A stretch of DNA of 64,000 bases, taken from Rhodoferax ferrireducens (GTDB taxonomy: Bacteria; Pseudomonadota; Gammaproteobacteria; Burkholderiales; Burkholderiaceae_C). Below are positions 17,277 through 25,843 of this stretch, in pieces. The notes under the pieces are model-generated. The model did not search any database and was not told the origin of the DNA. It saw only the letters and a list, made by a program, of their open reading frames with translations. Within the stretch, counting starts at the first letter, position 1. Each line of letters begins with the position of its first letter. The translations under genes and the position numbers were made by a program. The stretch spans positions 53,749-117,748 of the forward strand of contig NZ_QEII01000274.1 in the NCBI RefSeq assembly GCF_003347515.1, in the 5' to 3' direction.

Positions 17277-20200
17277 ATGACCGACCTGTCCGCCGACTTC
17301 AAGGCGCTCGCCAACTACCGCCCTGTCAACAAGGTGCGTTTTGTCACCGCCGCCAGCCTGTTTGACGGACACGATGCCGCCATCAACATCATGCGCCGCA
17401 TCCTGCAGGGCATGGGCGCCGAGGTGATTCACCTGGGCCACAACCGCAGCGTCGACGAAGTGGTGACGGCCGCCCTGCAGGAAGACGCGCAGGGCATCGC
17501 CATCAGCTCCTACCAGGGCGGCCATGTGGAGTACTTCAAGTACATGGTGGACTTGCTGAAAGAACGCGGCGGCGCCCACATCCAGGTGTTTGGCGGCGGC
17601 GGCGGCGTCATCGTCGGGCCGGAAATCCGGGAGCTGCAGGCCTATGGCGTGGCGCGCATCTTCAGCCCGGAAGACGGCCAGCGCATGGGCCTGGCCGGCA
17701 TGATTGGCGAGATGGTGATGCGCTGCGACCAGGACCTGTCCAGCTACGCCCCGACCGACATCAGCGCCATCCAGGGCCACTCCGAGATGAGCTGGCGCGC
17801 GCTGGCGCAGCTGATCACGGCGCTGGAGAACGAAAAAGCCTCCGGTGAGGCCAAGGCCGCACCGTCCGAACAATTAACGGCGCTGACCCAGGAGATACGG
17901 GCGCTGGCTGCTACCAAAAAGATACCGGTGCTGGGCATCACAGGCACCGGTGGCGCCGGCAAATCGTCCCTGACCGACGAGCTGATCCGCCGCCTGCGGC
18001 TGGACCAGGACGACAGCCTGCGCGTGGCCGTGATCTCCATCGACCCGTCAAGGCGCAAGAGTGGTGGCGCCTTGCTGGGCGACCGCATCCGCATGAACGC
18101 CATCAGCCCCTGGAGCCAGGGTCCGCGTGTCTTCATGCGCTCGCTGGCAACACGCGATTTCGGCAGCGAGATCAGCGCCGCCCTGCCCGACGTGATTGCG
18201 GCCTGCAAGGTGGCCGGTTTCGACCTGATCGTGGTGGAAACCTCGGGTATTGGCCAGGGTGACGCCGCCATCGTGCCGCATGTCGATGTGCCGCTGTACG
18301 TGATGACGCCGGAGTTTGGCGCCGCCAGCCAGCTGGAAAAAATCGACATGCTGGACTTTGCCGAGTTTGTCGCCATCAACAAATTCGACCGCAAGGGCGC
18401 GCTCGACGCCCTGCGCGACGTCGCCAAGCAGGTGCAGCGCAACAAGGAGGCCTGGACCACGCCGGCCGATCAAATGCCGGTGTTCGGCACCATGGCGGCG
18501 CGTTTCAACGACGACGGCGTCACCGCCCTGTACCAGGCCTTGAAAGCCCGGCTCGCCGAGCTGGGCATGAAGGTGGCTGAAGCGGGTCAGTTGCCGAGCG
18601 TGTCGGTGCGCCACAGCACCAATCAGACCCCGGTGGTGCCCCCGGCGCGCACCCGCTACCTGGCCGAAATCAGCGACACCGTGCGGGCTTACAAAAAGCG
18701 CGCCCGCAGCCAGGCCCGGCTGGCGCGCGAAATCCAGCAGCTGCGCGAATCCGGCCGCATGCTGCAGGAGGACGACGCCAACAAGGTCAATGCCTGCCAG
18801 GCGGTGCTGGACCTGGCGGCGCAACGCGAAGCGCATCTGGGCGCGGCGGAAAAGAAGCTGCTGGCGCAATGGCCGCACATGCAGGCCGCCTACGCCGGCG
18901 ACGAATACGTGGTCAAGATGCGCGACAAGGAGATCCGCACGGCGCTGACCTCCAAGTCTTTAAGCGGCACCACCATCCGCAAGGTGGCGCTGCCCACTTT
19001 CGAAGACCACGGCGAGATCCTGAAATGGCTGACCCTGGACAACGTGCCCGGCAGTTACCCCTACACCGCCGGCACCTTCGCCTTCAAGCGCGAAGGCGAA
19101 GACCCGACCCGCATGTTTGCGGGCGAGGGCGATGCCTTTCGCACCAACACCCGTTTCAAGCTGCTGAGCTCGGGCATGGCGGCGAAACGCCTGTCCACCG
19201 CCTTTGATTCGGTCACGCTGTATGGCAACGACCCCGATCCGCGGCCCGACATTTACGGCAAGGTCGGCAACTCCGGCGTGAGCATTGCCACCTTGGACGA
19301 CATGAAGGTGCTGTACGGCGGCTTTGACCTGTGCAGCCCATCGACCAGCGTCAGCATGACCATCAACGGCCCGGCGCCCAGCATCCTGGCCATGTTCATG
19401 AACACCGCCATCGACCAGAACATCGACAAATTCAAAGCGGACAATGGCCGCGAGCCGACCGACACCGAGCTGGAAAAGCTCCGCGAGTGGGTGCAGGAGA
19501 ACGTGCGCGGCACGGTGCAGGCCGACATCCTGAAGGAAGACCAGGGCCAGAACACCTGCATCTTTTCGACCGAATTCAGCCTGAAGGTGATGGGCGACAT
19601 CGCCGAGTACTTCGTGCACAACCGGGTGCGCAACTTCTACTCGGTCTCGATCAGCGGCTACCACATCGCCGAGGCCGGCGCCAATCCGATCAGCCAGCTG
19701 GCCTTCACGCTCAGCAACGGCTTTACCTTTGTCGAGGCCTATCTGGCGCGCGGCATGCACATTGACGACTTCGCGCCGAACCTGAGCTTCTTCTTCTCCA
19801 ACGGCATGGACCCGGAATACACCGTGATGGGCCGGGTCGCGCGCCGCATCTGGGCCGTCGCCATGAAGGAGAAATACGGCGCCAACGAGCGCAGCCAGAA
19901 GCTCAAATACCACATCCAGACCAGTGGCCGCAGCCTGCACGCGCAGGAGATCCAGTTCAACGACATCCGCACCACCTTGCAGGCGCTGATCGCGATCTAC
20001 GACAACTGCAACAGCCTGCACACCAACGCCTTCGACGAAGCCATCACCACGCCGACCGAGGACTCGGTGCGCCGCGCCATGGCGATCCAGCTCATCATCA
20101 ACCGCGAATGGGGCCTGGCCAAGAACGAAAACCCGAGCCAGGGCGCCTTCATCATCGAGGAGCTGACCGAGCTGCTGGAAGAAGCCGTGCTGCTGGAGTT

Positions 20201-20606
20201 CGAGCGCATCGCCGAGCGCGGCGGCGTGCTCGGCGCCATGGAAACCGGCTACCAGCGCGGCCGGATTCAGGACGAGTCCATGCACTACGAGATGCTGAAA
20301 CACACCGGCGAGCTGCCCATCATCGGCGTCAACACCTTCCGCAACCCGCACGGCGACGCGGTGCTGGACAAGCTGGAACTGGCGCGCTCCACCGACGAGG
20401 AAAAGCAGAACCAGCTCAAACGCCTGGCTGACTTCCACGCGCTGCACGCGAAGGAGTCGCCGGCCATGCTGAAACGGCTGCAGCAGGCGGTGATCGAGAA
20501 CCAGAATGTGTTCGAGGTGCTGATGGATGCCGTGCGCGTCTGCTCGCTGGGCCAGATCACCAATGCCTTGTTTGAAGTCGGCGGGCAGTATCGGCGCAAT
20601 ATGTAG
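17277..20606 (+). CDS. icmF: Fused isobutyryl-CoA mutase (IcmF)
   Basis: This 1109-residue enzyme interconverts isobutyryl-CoA and n-butyryl-CoA using adenosylcobalamin. An N-terminal B12 domain carries DGHD at residues 30-33 (His32 is the lower ligand). A MeaB-like G-protein chaperone follows, with P-loop GTGGAGKSS near 223. The C-terminal mutase domain has [21 protein letters not shown]. This N-to-C order (B12, GTPase, mutase) is diagnostic of IcmF rather than methylmalonyl-CoA mutase. The p-cumate hydrolase releases isobutyrate, so IcmF gives that by-product a route to beta-oxidation. Codon use is strongly GC-biased and ordinary for the region. Confidence 0.95.
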   Translation: MTDLSADFKALANYRPVNKVRFVTAASLFDGHDAAINIMRRILQGMGAEVIHLGHNRSVDEVVTAALQEDAQGIAISSYQGGHVEYFKYMVDLLKERGGAHIQVFGGGGGVIVGPEIRELQAYGVARIFSPEDGQRMGLAGMIGEMVMRCDQDLSSYAPTDISAIQGHSEMSWRALAQLITALENEKASGEAKAAPSEQLTALTQEIRALAATKKIPVLGITGTGGAGKSSLTDELIRRLRLDQDDSLRVAVISIDPSRRKSGGALLGDRIRMNAISPWSQGPRVFMRSLATRDFGSEISAALPDVIAACKVAGFDLIVVETSGIGQGDAAIVPHVDVPLYVMTPEFGAASQLEKIDMLDFAEFVAINKFDRKGALDALRDVAKQVQRNKEAWTTPADQMPVFGTMAARFNDDGVTALYQALKARLAELGMKVAEAGQLPSVSVRHSTNQTPVVPPARTRYLAEISDTVRAYKKRARSQARLAREIQQLRESGRMLQEDDANKVNACQAVLDLAAQREAHLGAAEKKLLAQWPHMQAAYAGDEYVVKMRDKEIRTALTSKSLSGTTIRKVALPTFEDHGEILKWLTLDNVPGSYPYTAGTFAFKREGEDPTRMFAGEGDAFRTNTRFKLLSSGMAAKRLSTAFDSVTLYGNDPDPRPDIYGKVGNSGVSIATLDDMKVLYGGFDLCSPSTSVSMTINGPAPSILAMFMNTAIDQNIDKFKADNGREPTDTELEKLREWVQENVRGTVQADILKEDQGQNTCIFSTEFSLKVMGDIAEYFVHNRVRNFYSVSISGYHIAEAGANPISQLAFTLSNGFTFVEAYLARGMHIDDFAPNLSFFFSNGMDPEYTVMGRVARRIWAVAMKEKYGANERSQKLKYHIQTSGRSLHAQEIQFNDIRTTLQALIAIYDNCNSLHTNAFDEAITTPTEDSVRRAMAIQLIINREWGLAKNENPSQGAFIIEELTELLEEAVLLEFERIAERGGVLGAMETGYQRGRIQDESMHYEMLKHTGELPIIGVNTFRNPHGDAVLDKLELARSTDEEKQNQLKRLADFHALHAKESPAMLKRLQQAVIENQNVFEVLMDAVRVCSLGQITNALFEVGGQYRRNM

Positions 20607-20608
20607 GG

Positions 20609-20947
20609 GTGGTGATGATGTCCAGACAGGCAATCCGACAGATGAAACGCGTGGTGACGCAGGGCCGCCATTCCGAGGCAAACGAGGCGTCGATCGGCTT
20701 GGCCAAAGAAGCGTCTGTACGCCTTCTGGAGCGAAGCATACGATTTGGCCACACGCGCCTGTCAGTGCTAAGACTGGCCATGGCAGCGCAGTCCGGCGCC
20801 GAGATTCCTCATGAATGTTGGGATTTTTGCCGACGGATTGCGTCTGCAAGCAAGGACGCGAACACCCAGGCCTTATTTATGGAAGCTGTTCGGACCACGA
20901 GCACTTCCAAGTCGATATCAGCTGAATCAAGCACTCAGATGGGCTAA
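20609..20947 (+). CDS. Small hypothetical ORF after icmF
   Basis: A 112-residue frame opens at GTG 20609, with ATGs at 20615 and 20618, two bases after the icmF stop. The translation is helical and basic (RQMKRVVTQGRHSEANEAS) with two Cys in ECWDFC. I see no family and no good ribosome-binding site of its own. It may be a real short gene, translationally coupled, or chance. Listed because nothing else occupies this stretch. Confidence 0.3.
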   Translation: MVMMSRQAIRQMKRVVTQGRHSEANEASIGLAKEASVRLLERSIRFGHTRLSVLRLAMAAQSGAEIPHECWDFCRRIASASKDANTQALFMEAVRTTSTSKSISAESSTQMG

Positions 20948-20989
20948 GTCGGTCAGCGGCGTCCGGCACACCCCGACCACTGAAAAAAC

Positions 20990-21055
20990 ACGGGTAAACC
21001 CCCGTTACTAGAGCAATTATCAACGGTAAGATAAAAACAATTCATTTTGTTTGTT
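20990..21055 (+). promoter_or_regulatory. Promoter with CymR-like operator for the DUF1302 operon
   Basis: The block ACGGGTAAACCCCC (20990-21003) is followed after 23 bases by TAAGAT (21027-21032), a possible -10 box. An operator-like repeat TAAAAAC-N10-GTTTGTT lies at 21032-21055. The same three elements occur in order before the cmt operon (28279-28345). The spacer there is 24 bases and its operator is more perfect. Shared control by the CymR-type repressor at 31972 is a strong inference. The leader to the first gene is about 230 bases. Confidence 0.6.
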
Positions 21056-21170
21056 TTGTTATTCGTGTACATGAAATCCCAAAGCGTGACGCCAATGTGG
21101 CCTCAATTGGCGATCTCGCGAGCCATCTGCCGCACCTTAGTCGATGCCAAAGTTTTGTTGATATAGGACC

Positions 21171-21196
21171 TTCACTCGATCATGTATCGAGGTGAA
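21171..21196 (+). promoter_or_regulatory. Leader hairpin before the DUF1302 gene
   Basis: TTCACTCGAT and ATCGAGGTGAA pair with one bulged base around the loop CATGT, in the long leader. A TTTTTT run starts about 15 bases later. It could be an attenuator or only an mRNA structure. The rest of 20948-21288 apart from the promoter shows nothing clear. Confidence 0.3.
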
Positions 21197-21288
21197 TCCG
21201 TCGTGATGAGTTTTTTCCTGGGGTGATTGCCTGCTTCGCGTCACTTCAACCAGATACCCAGTCAAATTAACCTAACAGGAGTGAGTAG

Positions 21289-23151
21289 ATGAGAAAGAAT
21301 CGGACAGGAACTAAAAATTCCCCGTTGTTGCTCGCGAGAAAGGTCCAGTCCTTGCCGCGGCATGTCATGTTGTGTTCGCTGCTCGGGGTGAGTGGCCTTT
21401 ATGCGGGTTCGGCCGCAGCGGGCGAAATCTCGCTTGATAACGGAATAGAGGGAAACTGGTCGCTCAACATGTCGATAGGAACCAGTACCCGGGCCAATGA
21501 CGCTGACCCTAAACTGATCATGAAGGGTAACGGGGGCACGGCGGGAACCAGCCACGACGATGGCAATCTCAACTACAAAGAAGGCGACACTTTTTCCACG
21601 ATTGCCAAGGTCGTGGGCGAGCTTTCCCTGAAAAAGGAAAATGTCGGCGTCTTCGTGCGGGCCAAGGGCTGGCATGACTTTGAATTGTCGAATAGCGGCG
21701 TTCCCCACGGTAGCTCGGCCAACGCCTTTCAGTCCGGCGCCAAACTGAATGACAGCGATTTTGACCGGCTTTCCAAGTTTTCTGGGATTGAACTCCTGGA
21801 TGCCTATGCCTTCATCAACAGCAATCTGGGTGACAGCCATCCACTGACCGTCAAGGTGGGTAATCAGGTAGTGAACTGGGGTGAGAGCCTCTTTATTCCC
21901 GGGGTGAATCAATTTGGCGCTTTCGACATTTCAGCCTCTCGTCGGCCGGGCGCGCAGGTCAAGGAAATTTTGCTGCCGATTCCCCAGATAACGGCCAATG
22001 TAGGACTGACGGACAACCTTAGTGTTGAAGGCTTTTATCAGTTCGCCTGGAAGAAGAATATTCTCGACGGCTGCGGCACCTATTGGTCGATTTCCGACGT
22101 TTACAACTGTTCGAACAAGGGTGTGAACGTACCGGCTGGACCGCTGGCGAATCTGACCGACGCATTTATCTTCGCAAATGGCTCTGGCATCATGGCCAAC
22201 GCGGGTGATTTGAATCCCAAGGACTCCGGTCAGTGGGGTTTGGCTCTGCGCTACTTCGCCCCTGTCATCGCGACCGAGTTTGGTGCTTATTTCGCGAACT
22301 ATCACCAGCGTTCCCCGACCCTCAGTGTCAGGTTTGACGGTAGCCCGGCGCCCTCCGCTTTTTCGGCGGGGAATAATCGTCTCCAGTACGCTTGGGATTG
22401 GTCTGCGGAAAACATCAACGTCCTGGGCCTGAGCTTCTCCACCGGGATCGCCGGGTGGTCTGTGTTTGGTGAACTCAGCCATACGAAGGATCTGCCGGTT
22501 CAACTCAATGGCGTGGATCTGCTGCGTGGCGCGGCGTCGGGGGTGGGTCCATTGGGTTCTCTGCAGGCAACGCCACGGAACGTCGGTAGCCTCTTTCGAG
22601 GCTATGACCTGAAGGACAAAGACCAGATTCAGGTGTCTGCCCTGAAAATATTTCCACGCGTCCTTGCTGCGGAATCCGTGAGCCTGATCGGCGAGGTGGC
22701 CTACCAGCATTGGTCCGGCATTGGTGACCCCAATACCGATCGCCGCTACGGCCGAGCCTTCGTTTTTGGTCAAGCCACGACTTCAACGCTGACCAATTGC
22801 ACGGCCGGTGGCGCCGCCGGTGCGGGCAATGCCAGCGCTGATTATTGTGAGAACAAGGGCTTTGCAACCTCCAGTGCGTGGGGCTATCGCCTGCAGGCGG
22901 AGTTGAGCTACCCCAACCTTTTTGCGGGCGTTAACGTGAAACCCCGGATTTTCTGGTCCCACGATGTCAAGGGCTACTCTGCGGACGCGCTCTTCCTGGA
23001 GGACCGGCAGATTCTCGGGCTGGGCGCCCGCTTCGATTACCTGAACAAGTACTACGCCGACATCAGCTACAACCGCTTCAACCAGAACGCGAAGTACGAC
23101 GTTTTTCATGACCGGGACTACTACTCGGCAGTCGTTGGCGTTAATTTTTGA
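21289..23151 (+). CDS. DUF1302 family outer-membrane-type protein
   Basis: This 620-residue exported protein has a basic N-terminus and a hydrophobic signal ending near GSAAAGEI (residue 45). Alternating beta-strand patterns and a terminal aromatic residue (VVGVNF) fit an outer-membrane beta-barrel. The GFYQFAWKK and DGCGTYWSISD segments are typical of DUF1302. The family usually travels with DUF1329, a YCF48-like protein and an RND pump beside genes for steroids, terpenes or other hydrophobic compounds, as here. AGGAG precedes the ATG by six bases. A role in uptake or export of the hydrophobic substrate is inferred. Confidence 0.85.
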   Translation: MRKNRTGTKNSPLLLARKVQSLPRHVMLCSLLGVSGLYAGSAAAGEISLDNGIEGNWSLNMSIGTSTRANDADPKLIMKGNGGTAGTSHDDGNLNYKEGDTFSTIAKVVGELSLKKENVGVFVRAKGWHDFELSNSGVPHGSSANAFQSGAKLNDSDFDRLSKFSGIELLDAYAFINSNLGDSHPLTVKVGNQVVNWGESLFIPGVNQFGAFDISASRRPGAQVKEILLPIPQITANVGLTDNLSVEGFYQFAWKKNILDGCGTYWSISDVYNCSNKGVNVPAGPLANLTDAFIFANGSGIMANAGDLNPKDSGQWGLALRYFAPVIATEFGAYFANYHQRSPTLSVRFDGSPAPSAFSAGNNRLQYAWDWSAENINVLGLSFSTGIAGWSVFGELSHTKDLPVQLNGVDLLRGAASGVGPLGSLQATPRNVGSLFRGYDLKDKDQIQVSALKIFPRVLAAESVSLIGEVAYQHWSGIGDPNTDRRYGRAFVFGQATTSTLTNCTAGGAAGAGNASADYCENKGFATSSAWGYRLQAELSYPNLFAGVNVKPRIFWSHDVKGYSADALFLEDRQILGLGARFDYLNKYYADISYNRFNQNAKYDVFHDRDYYSAVVGVNF

Positions 23152-23177
23152 TCAAAAAATAACAGGAGAAATTAATC

Positions 23178-24539
23178 ATGAATTCTGGATATCGACTCAG
23201 TAACTCTCTTGTTTCGGCGGCCGTGATTTGCCTGACCGCAATGATGGGCACGGCCTCGGCTGAAATGACGGTGGATGACGCTAGCCGTCTGGGCAAGGTG
23301 CTAACCCCGGTGGGCGCGGAACGCGCCGGTAACAAGGACGCCAGCATTCCGGCGTGGGAGGGGGGCATTACCACGCCACCCGCCGGCTTTGACCGGACCA
23401 AGGGCTATCTCAACCCCTATGCCGCGGACAAGCCTCTTTATACGATCACGGGCGCCAACGCCGAGCAATACAAGGACAAGCTGGCACCTGGTCAGATCGA
23501 GATGCTCAAGCGCTTTCCCACGTTCAAGATGAACGTGTATCCAAGCCGTCGGACGGCGGCCTACCCGAAAAGCGTCTACGACCTCGCCAAGAGCGAAGGT
23601 ATGAAGACCACGCTGGCAGAGGGCGGGAACGGCATTTTGAACATGGAAAAAGGCACCGTGCCGTTCCCGATACCGAAGAGCGGCCTGGAAGTTCAGTGGA
23701 ACCATCAGGCACGTTTCTATGGCGGCACCTGGACCCGCTATAACGCGGAGTTTCCGGTGCAGACCAACGGTTCTTTTACCCCGGTGACCCGTGACGAAAC
23801 CTTTGCCGCGCCGTGGGCGATGGAGAAGGGTGACCCGAACCGCCTGTATTACTATTTGTCCAAGCTGACCGGTCCTTCGAATGTGGCCGGTGACGGCATT
23901 CTGGTCCACGAGCCCCTTGACCAGGTGAAAGAACCTCGCCTGGCCTGGGTCTACAACCCCGGGACCCGTCGGGTGCTGCGGGCGCCGCAGGTGGCCTACG
24001 ATGCCCCCGGGAGTGGCTCTGACGGCCTGCGCACCATTGATGACTACCTGGGTTTCAGCGGCGCGCCGGATCGCTTCGAGTGGAAGCTGGTGGGGAAGAA
24101 GGAAATGATTATTTCCTACAACAATTTCACACTCAGCGACAAGAGTCTCAAGTACAAGACCATCATTCAACCGAACCACATGAACGCCGACCTGGTGCGC
24201 TATGAGCCGCATCGCGTCTGGGTGCTGGAGGCCACGTTGAAAACAGGTATGCGTCATATCTACGCCAAGCGCGTGTTCTATGTCGACGAGGACTCCTGGT
24301 CCATCGCCCACGTGGATCAATACGACGGCCGTGGTGAACTGTGGCGGGTGCGCGACGTGCATCTAATGCCGTTCTATGACCAGCCCATGACCTGGGGCAT
24401 CGCCGAAGTGTTGTACGACCTGCAGGCACGTCGCTATATCGCATCTGGCATGATGAACGAGGAAAAACCGATGAAGTTTGGCGAAAAGCTGACCGTCAAC
24501 TTCTTCGCGCCGGAAGCGATGCGGCGTCAAGGAAACTGA
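23178..24539 (+). CDS. DUF1329 family periplasmic/outer-membrane-associated protein
   Basis: The protein has 453 residues with a cleavable signal (hydrophobic stretch ending GTASAEM near residue 30). The body shows DUF1329 features: an early GNKDASIPAWEGGI segment and later RVWVLEATLK, RHIYAKRVFYVDEDSW. DUF1329 proteins resemble LolB/outer-membrane lipoprotein-sorting folds and nearly always accompany DUF1302. The AGGAG site is well placed, 26 bases after the DUF1302 gene. It probably moves hydrophobic molecules between membranes together with the RND pump. Confidence 0.87.
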   Translation: MNSGYRLSNSLVSAAVICLTAMMGTASAEMTVDDASRLGKVLTPVGAERAGNKDASIPAWEGGITTPPAGFDRTKGYLNPYAADKPLYTITGANAEQYKDKLAPGQIEMLKRFPTFKMNVYPSRRTAAYPKSVYDLAKSEGMKTTLAEGGNGILNMEKGTVPFPIPKSGLEVQWNHQARFYGGTWTRYNAEFPVQTNGSFTPVTRDETFAAPWAMEKGDPNRLYYYLSKLTGPSNVAGDGILVHEPLDQVKEPRLAWVYNPGTRRVLRAPQVAYDAPGSGSDGLRTIDDYLGFSGAPDRFEWKLVGKKEMIISYNNFTLSDKSLKYKTIIQPNHMNADLVRYEPHRVWVLEATLKTGMRHIYAKRVFYVDEDSWSIAHVDQYDGRGELWRVRDVHLMPFYDQPMTWGIAEVLYDLQARRYIASGMMNEEKPMKFGEKLTVNFFAPEAMRRQGN

Positions 24540-24552
24540 CCCGCTCCAAAGC

Positions 24553-24591
24553 AACGGCAAGACCGATGCCCGATGCATCAGTCTTGCCGTT
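24553..24591 (+). terminator. Stem-loop between DUF1329 and YCF48-like genes
   Basis: A perfect 11-base stem (AACGGCAAGAC with GTCTTGCCGTT) encloses a 17-base loop, directly after the DUF1329 stop. The run after it is TCTTC, not a clean T-tract. It may be a partial terminator or a 3'-end stabiliser that sets different levels within the operon. Confidence 0.5.
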
Positions 24592-24655
24592 CTTCAATGC
24601 CGCCAAGCCCCGCTGGCATTGAGTACAACCGGGCAGTCGAGCCCCTTTCATTCCC

Positions 24656-25837
24656 ATGCTATCCATCCCTATGCGTAACTTCTTTGACTCGACTTTGCGC
24701 CGCCCGTTGCTGGCCGCGCTGTTAATGGGCGTGGCCGCCATCGCTTGTCTGCCTACGCCGGCCGCCGCGGCGATGGACCTCCTCGATCAGCCCGCATTTC
24801 AGTCGGGCAGGGCCGCCAAAAGCATGCTGCTGACCATCGCGCGCGCCGGCGAGCGGCTAGTGGCCGCTGGCGAACGGGGTGTCATCGTTTACTCGGACGA
24901 CCAGGGCACAAGCTGGACGCAAGCCAATGTACCCGTTTCGGTCACCCTCACTACCTTATGCTTTGTCTCCCGCGACGCAGGATGGGCTGCCGGTCATGAT
25001 GGTGTGATCCTGAAAACTGCCGATGGTGGCAAGACATGGCACAAACAGTTCGATGGCAATAGCGCCAATACCCTGGTACTTGCAGGCCTTGAAGCCCGCG
25101 TCAAAGAAACTCGGAGCGCGCTTGAAACCGCCCCGGAAAAATCCCGCGCGACGGCCGCCGCAAGCCTGGAAAGCTTGCAGAATTCCCTGCAGGACGCGAA
25201 AGCCAGTACCAGTTTTGGCCCATCAATGCCGCTCTTCGGGCTTTGGTTTCGGGATGCCACCGAAGGGCTGGTGATTGGGGCCTTTGGGCAATTTTTTCAT
25301 ACCCGTGATGGAGGCAAAACCTGGGAGTCCTGGAGCGGGCGGATTGCCAATCCGGAGGGCTTGCATTTCAACAGCATTGCGCAGCTGGCCAATGGCAACC
25401 TGATGATTACCGGCGAAGCCGGAAAGTTGAGGCGATCCCGGGATGAGGGGGTGACGTGGGAGACATTGGACACCGGCTACCCGGGTCATCTCTACGGCAC
25501 CCTGGCACTACCCGACAGTCCGGTACTGCTGACTTACGGTTTTGCCGGCAACGTTTATAAATCCAGCGACGACGGTCGGACCTGGAAAGCCTTGCCGAAG
25601 CTGACGAACAAACCCATTGTGGCCGGGATGACACTGCCAAACGGCAGCATTCTCCTGGTCGCCGGTGACGGGCGCGTGCTGACCAGCCGCGATCAGGGGG
25701 GCAGCTTTGTGCTGTCCACGACACCTTCCGGTCGCCCGGTCGCCGCGGTGCTCCCGCAACTTCTCCCCAACAACAAGCTGCTTCTTGTTGGCACTGGCGG
25801 GCCGCGACTCGTGAATGTCAACATCAACGCACACTGA
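24656..25837 (+). CDS. YCF48/BNR-repeat exported beta-propeller protein
   Basis: This 393-residue protein has a signal peptide (hydrophobic core LLAALLMGVAAIACLP, cut after PAAAA). Repeats of the type SDDQGTSWTQ, TADGGKTWHK, TRDGGKTWES, SRDEGVTWET and SSDDGRTWKA are the Asp-box turns of a beta-propeller related to YCF48 photosystem assembly factors. The likely place is the periplasm. It regularly sits between DUF1329 and an RND permease and may act as their accessory protein. Start choice is open: ATG 24656 or ATG 24671. Confidence 0.85.
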   Translation: MLSIPMRNFFDSTLRRPLLAALLMGVAAIACLPTPAAAAMDLLDQPAFQSGRAAKSMLLTIARAGERLVAAGERGVIVYSDDQGTSWTQANVPVSVTLTTLCFVSRDAGWAAGHDGVILKTADGGKTWHKQFDGNSANTLVLAGLEARVKETRSALETAPEKSRATAAASLESLQNSLQDAKASTSFGPSMPLFGLWFRDATEGLVIGAFGQFFHTRDGGKTWESWSGRIANPEGLHFNSIAQLANGNLMITGEAGKLRRSRDEGVTWETLDTGYPGHLYGTLALPDSPVLLTYGFAGNVYKSSDDGRTWKALPKLTNKPIVAGMTLPNGSILLVAGDGRVLTSRDQGGSFVLSTTPSGRPVAAVLPQLLPNNKLLLVGTGGPRLVNVNINAH

Positions 25838-25843
25838 GACGCT

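Noticed and set aside
18960..20849. Open frame of 629 codons antisense to icmF
   Set aside because: It is a shadow in GC-rich coding DNA: low-complexity His/Gln/Ala/Val composition, no motif and no ribosome site, while icmF on the other strand is unmistakable.
24553..24591. Calling the stem-loop a full operon terminator
   Set aside because: It has no clean T-tract, and the next two genes belong to the same functional set, so read-through is likely.
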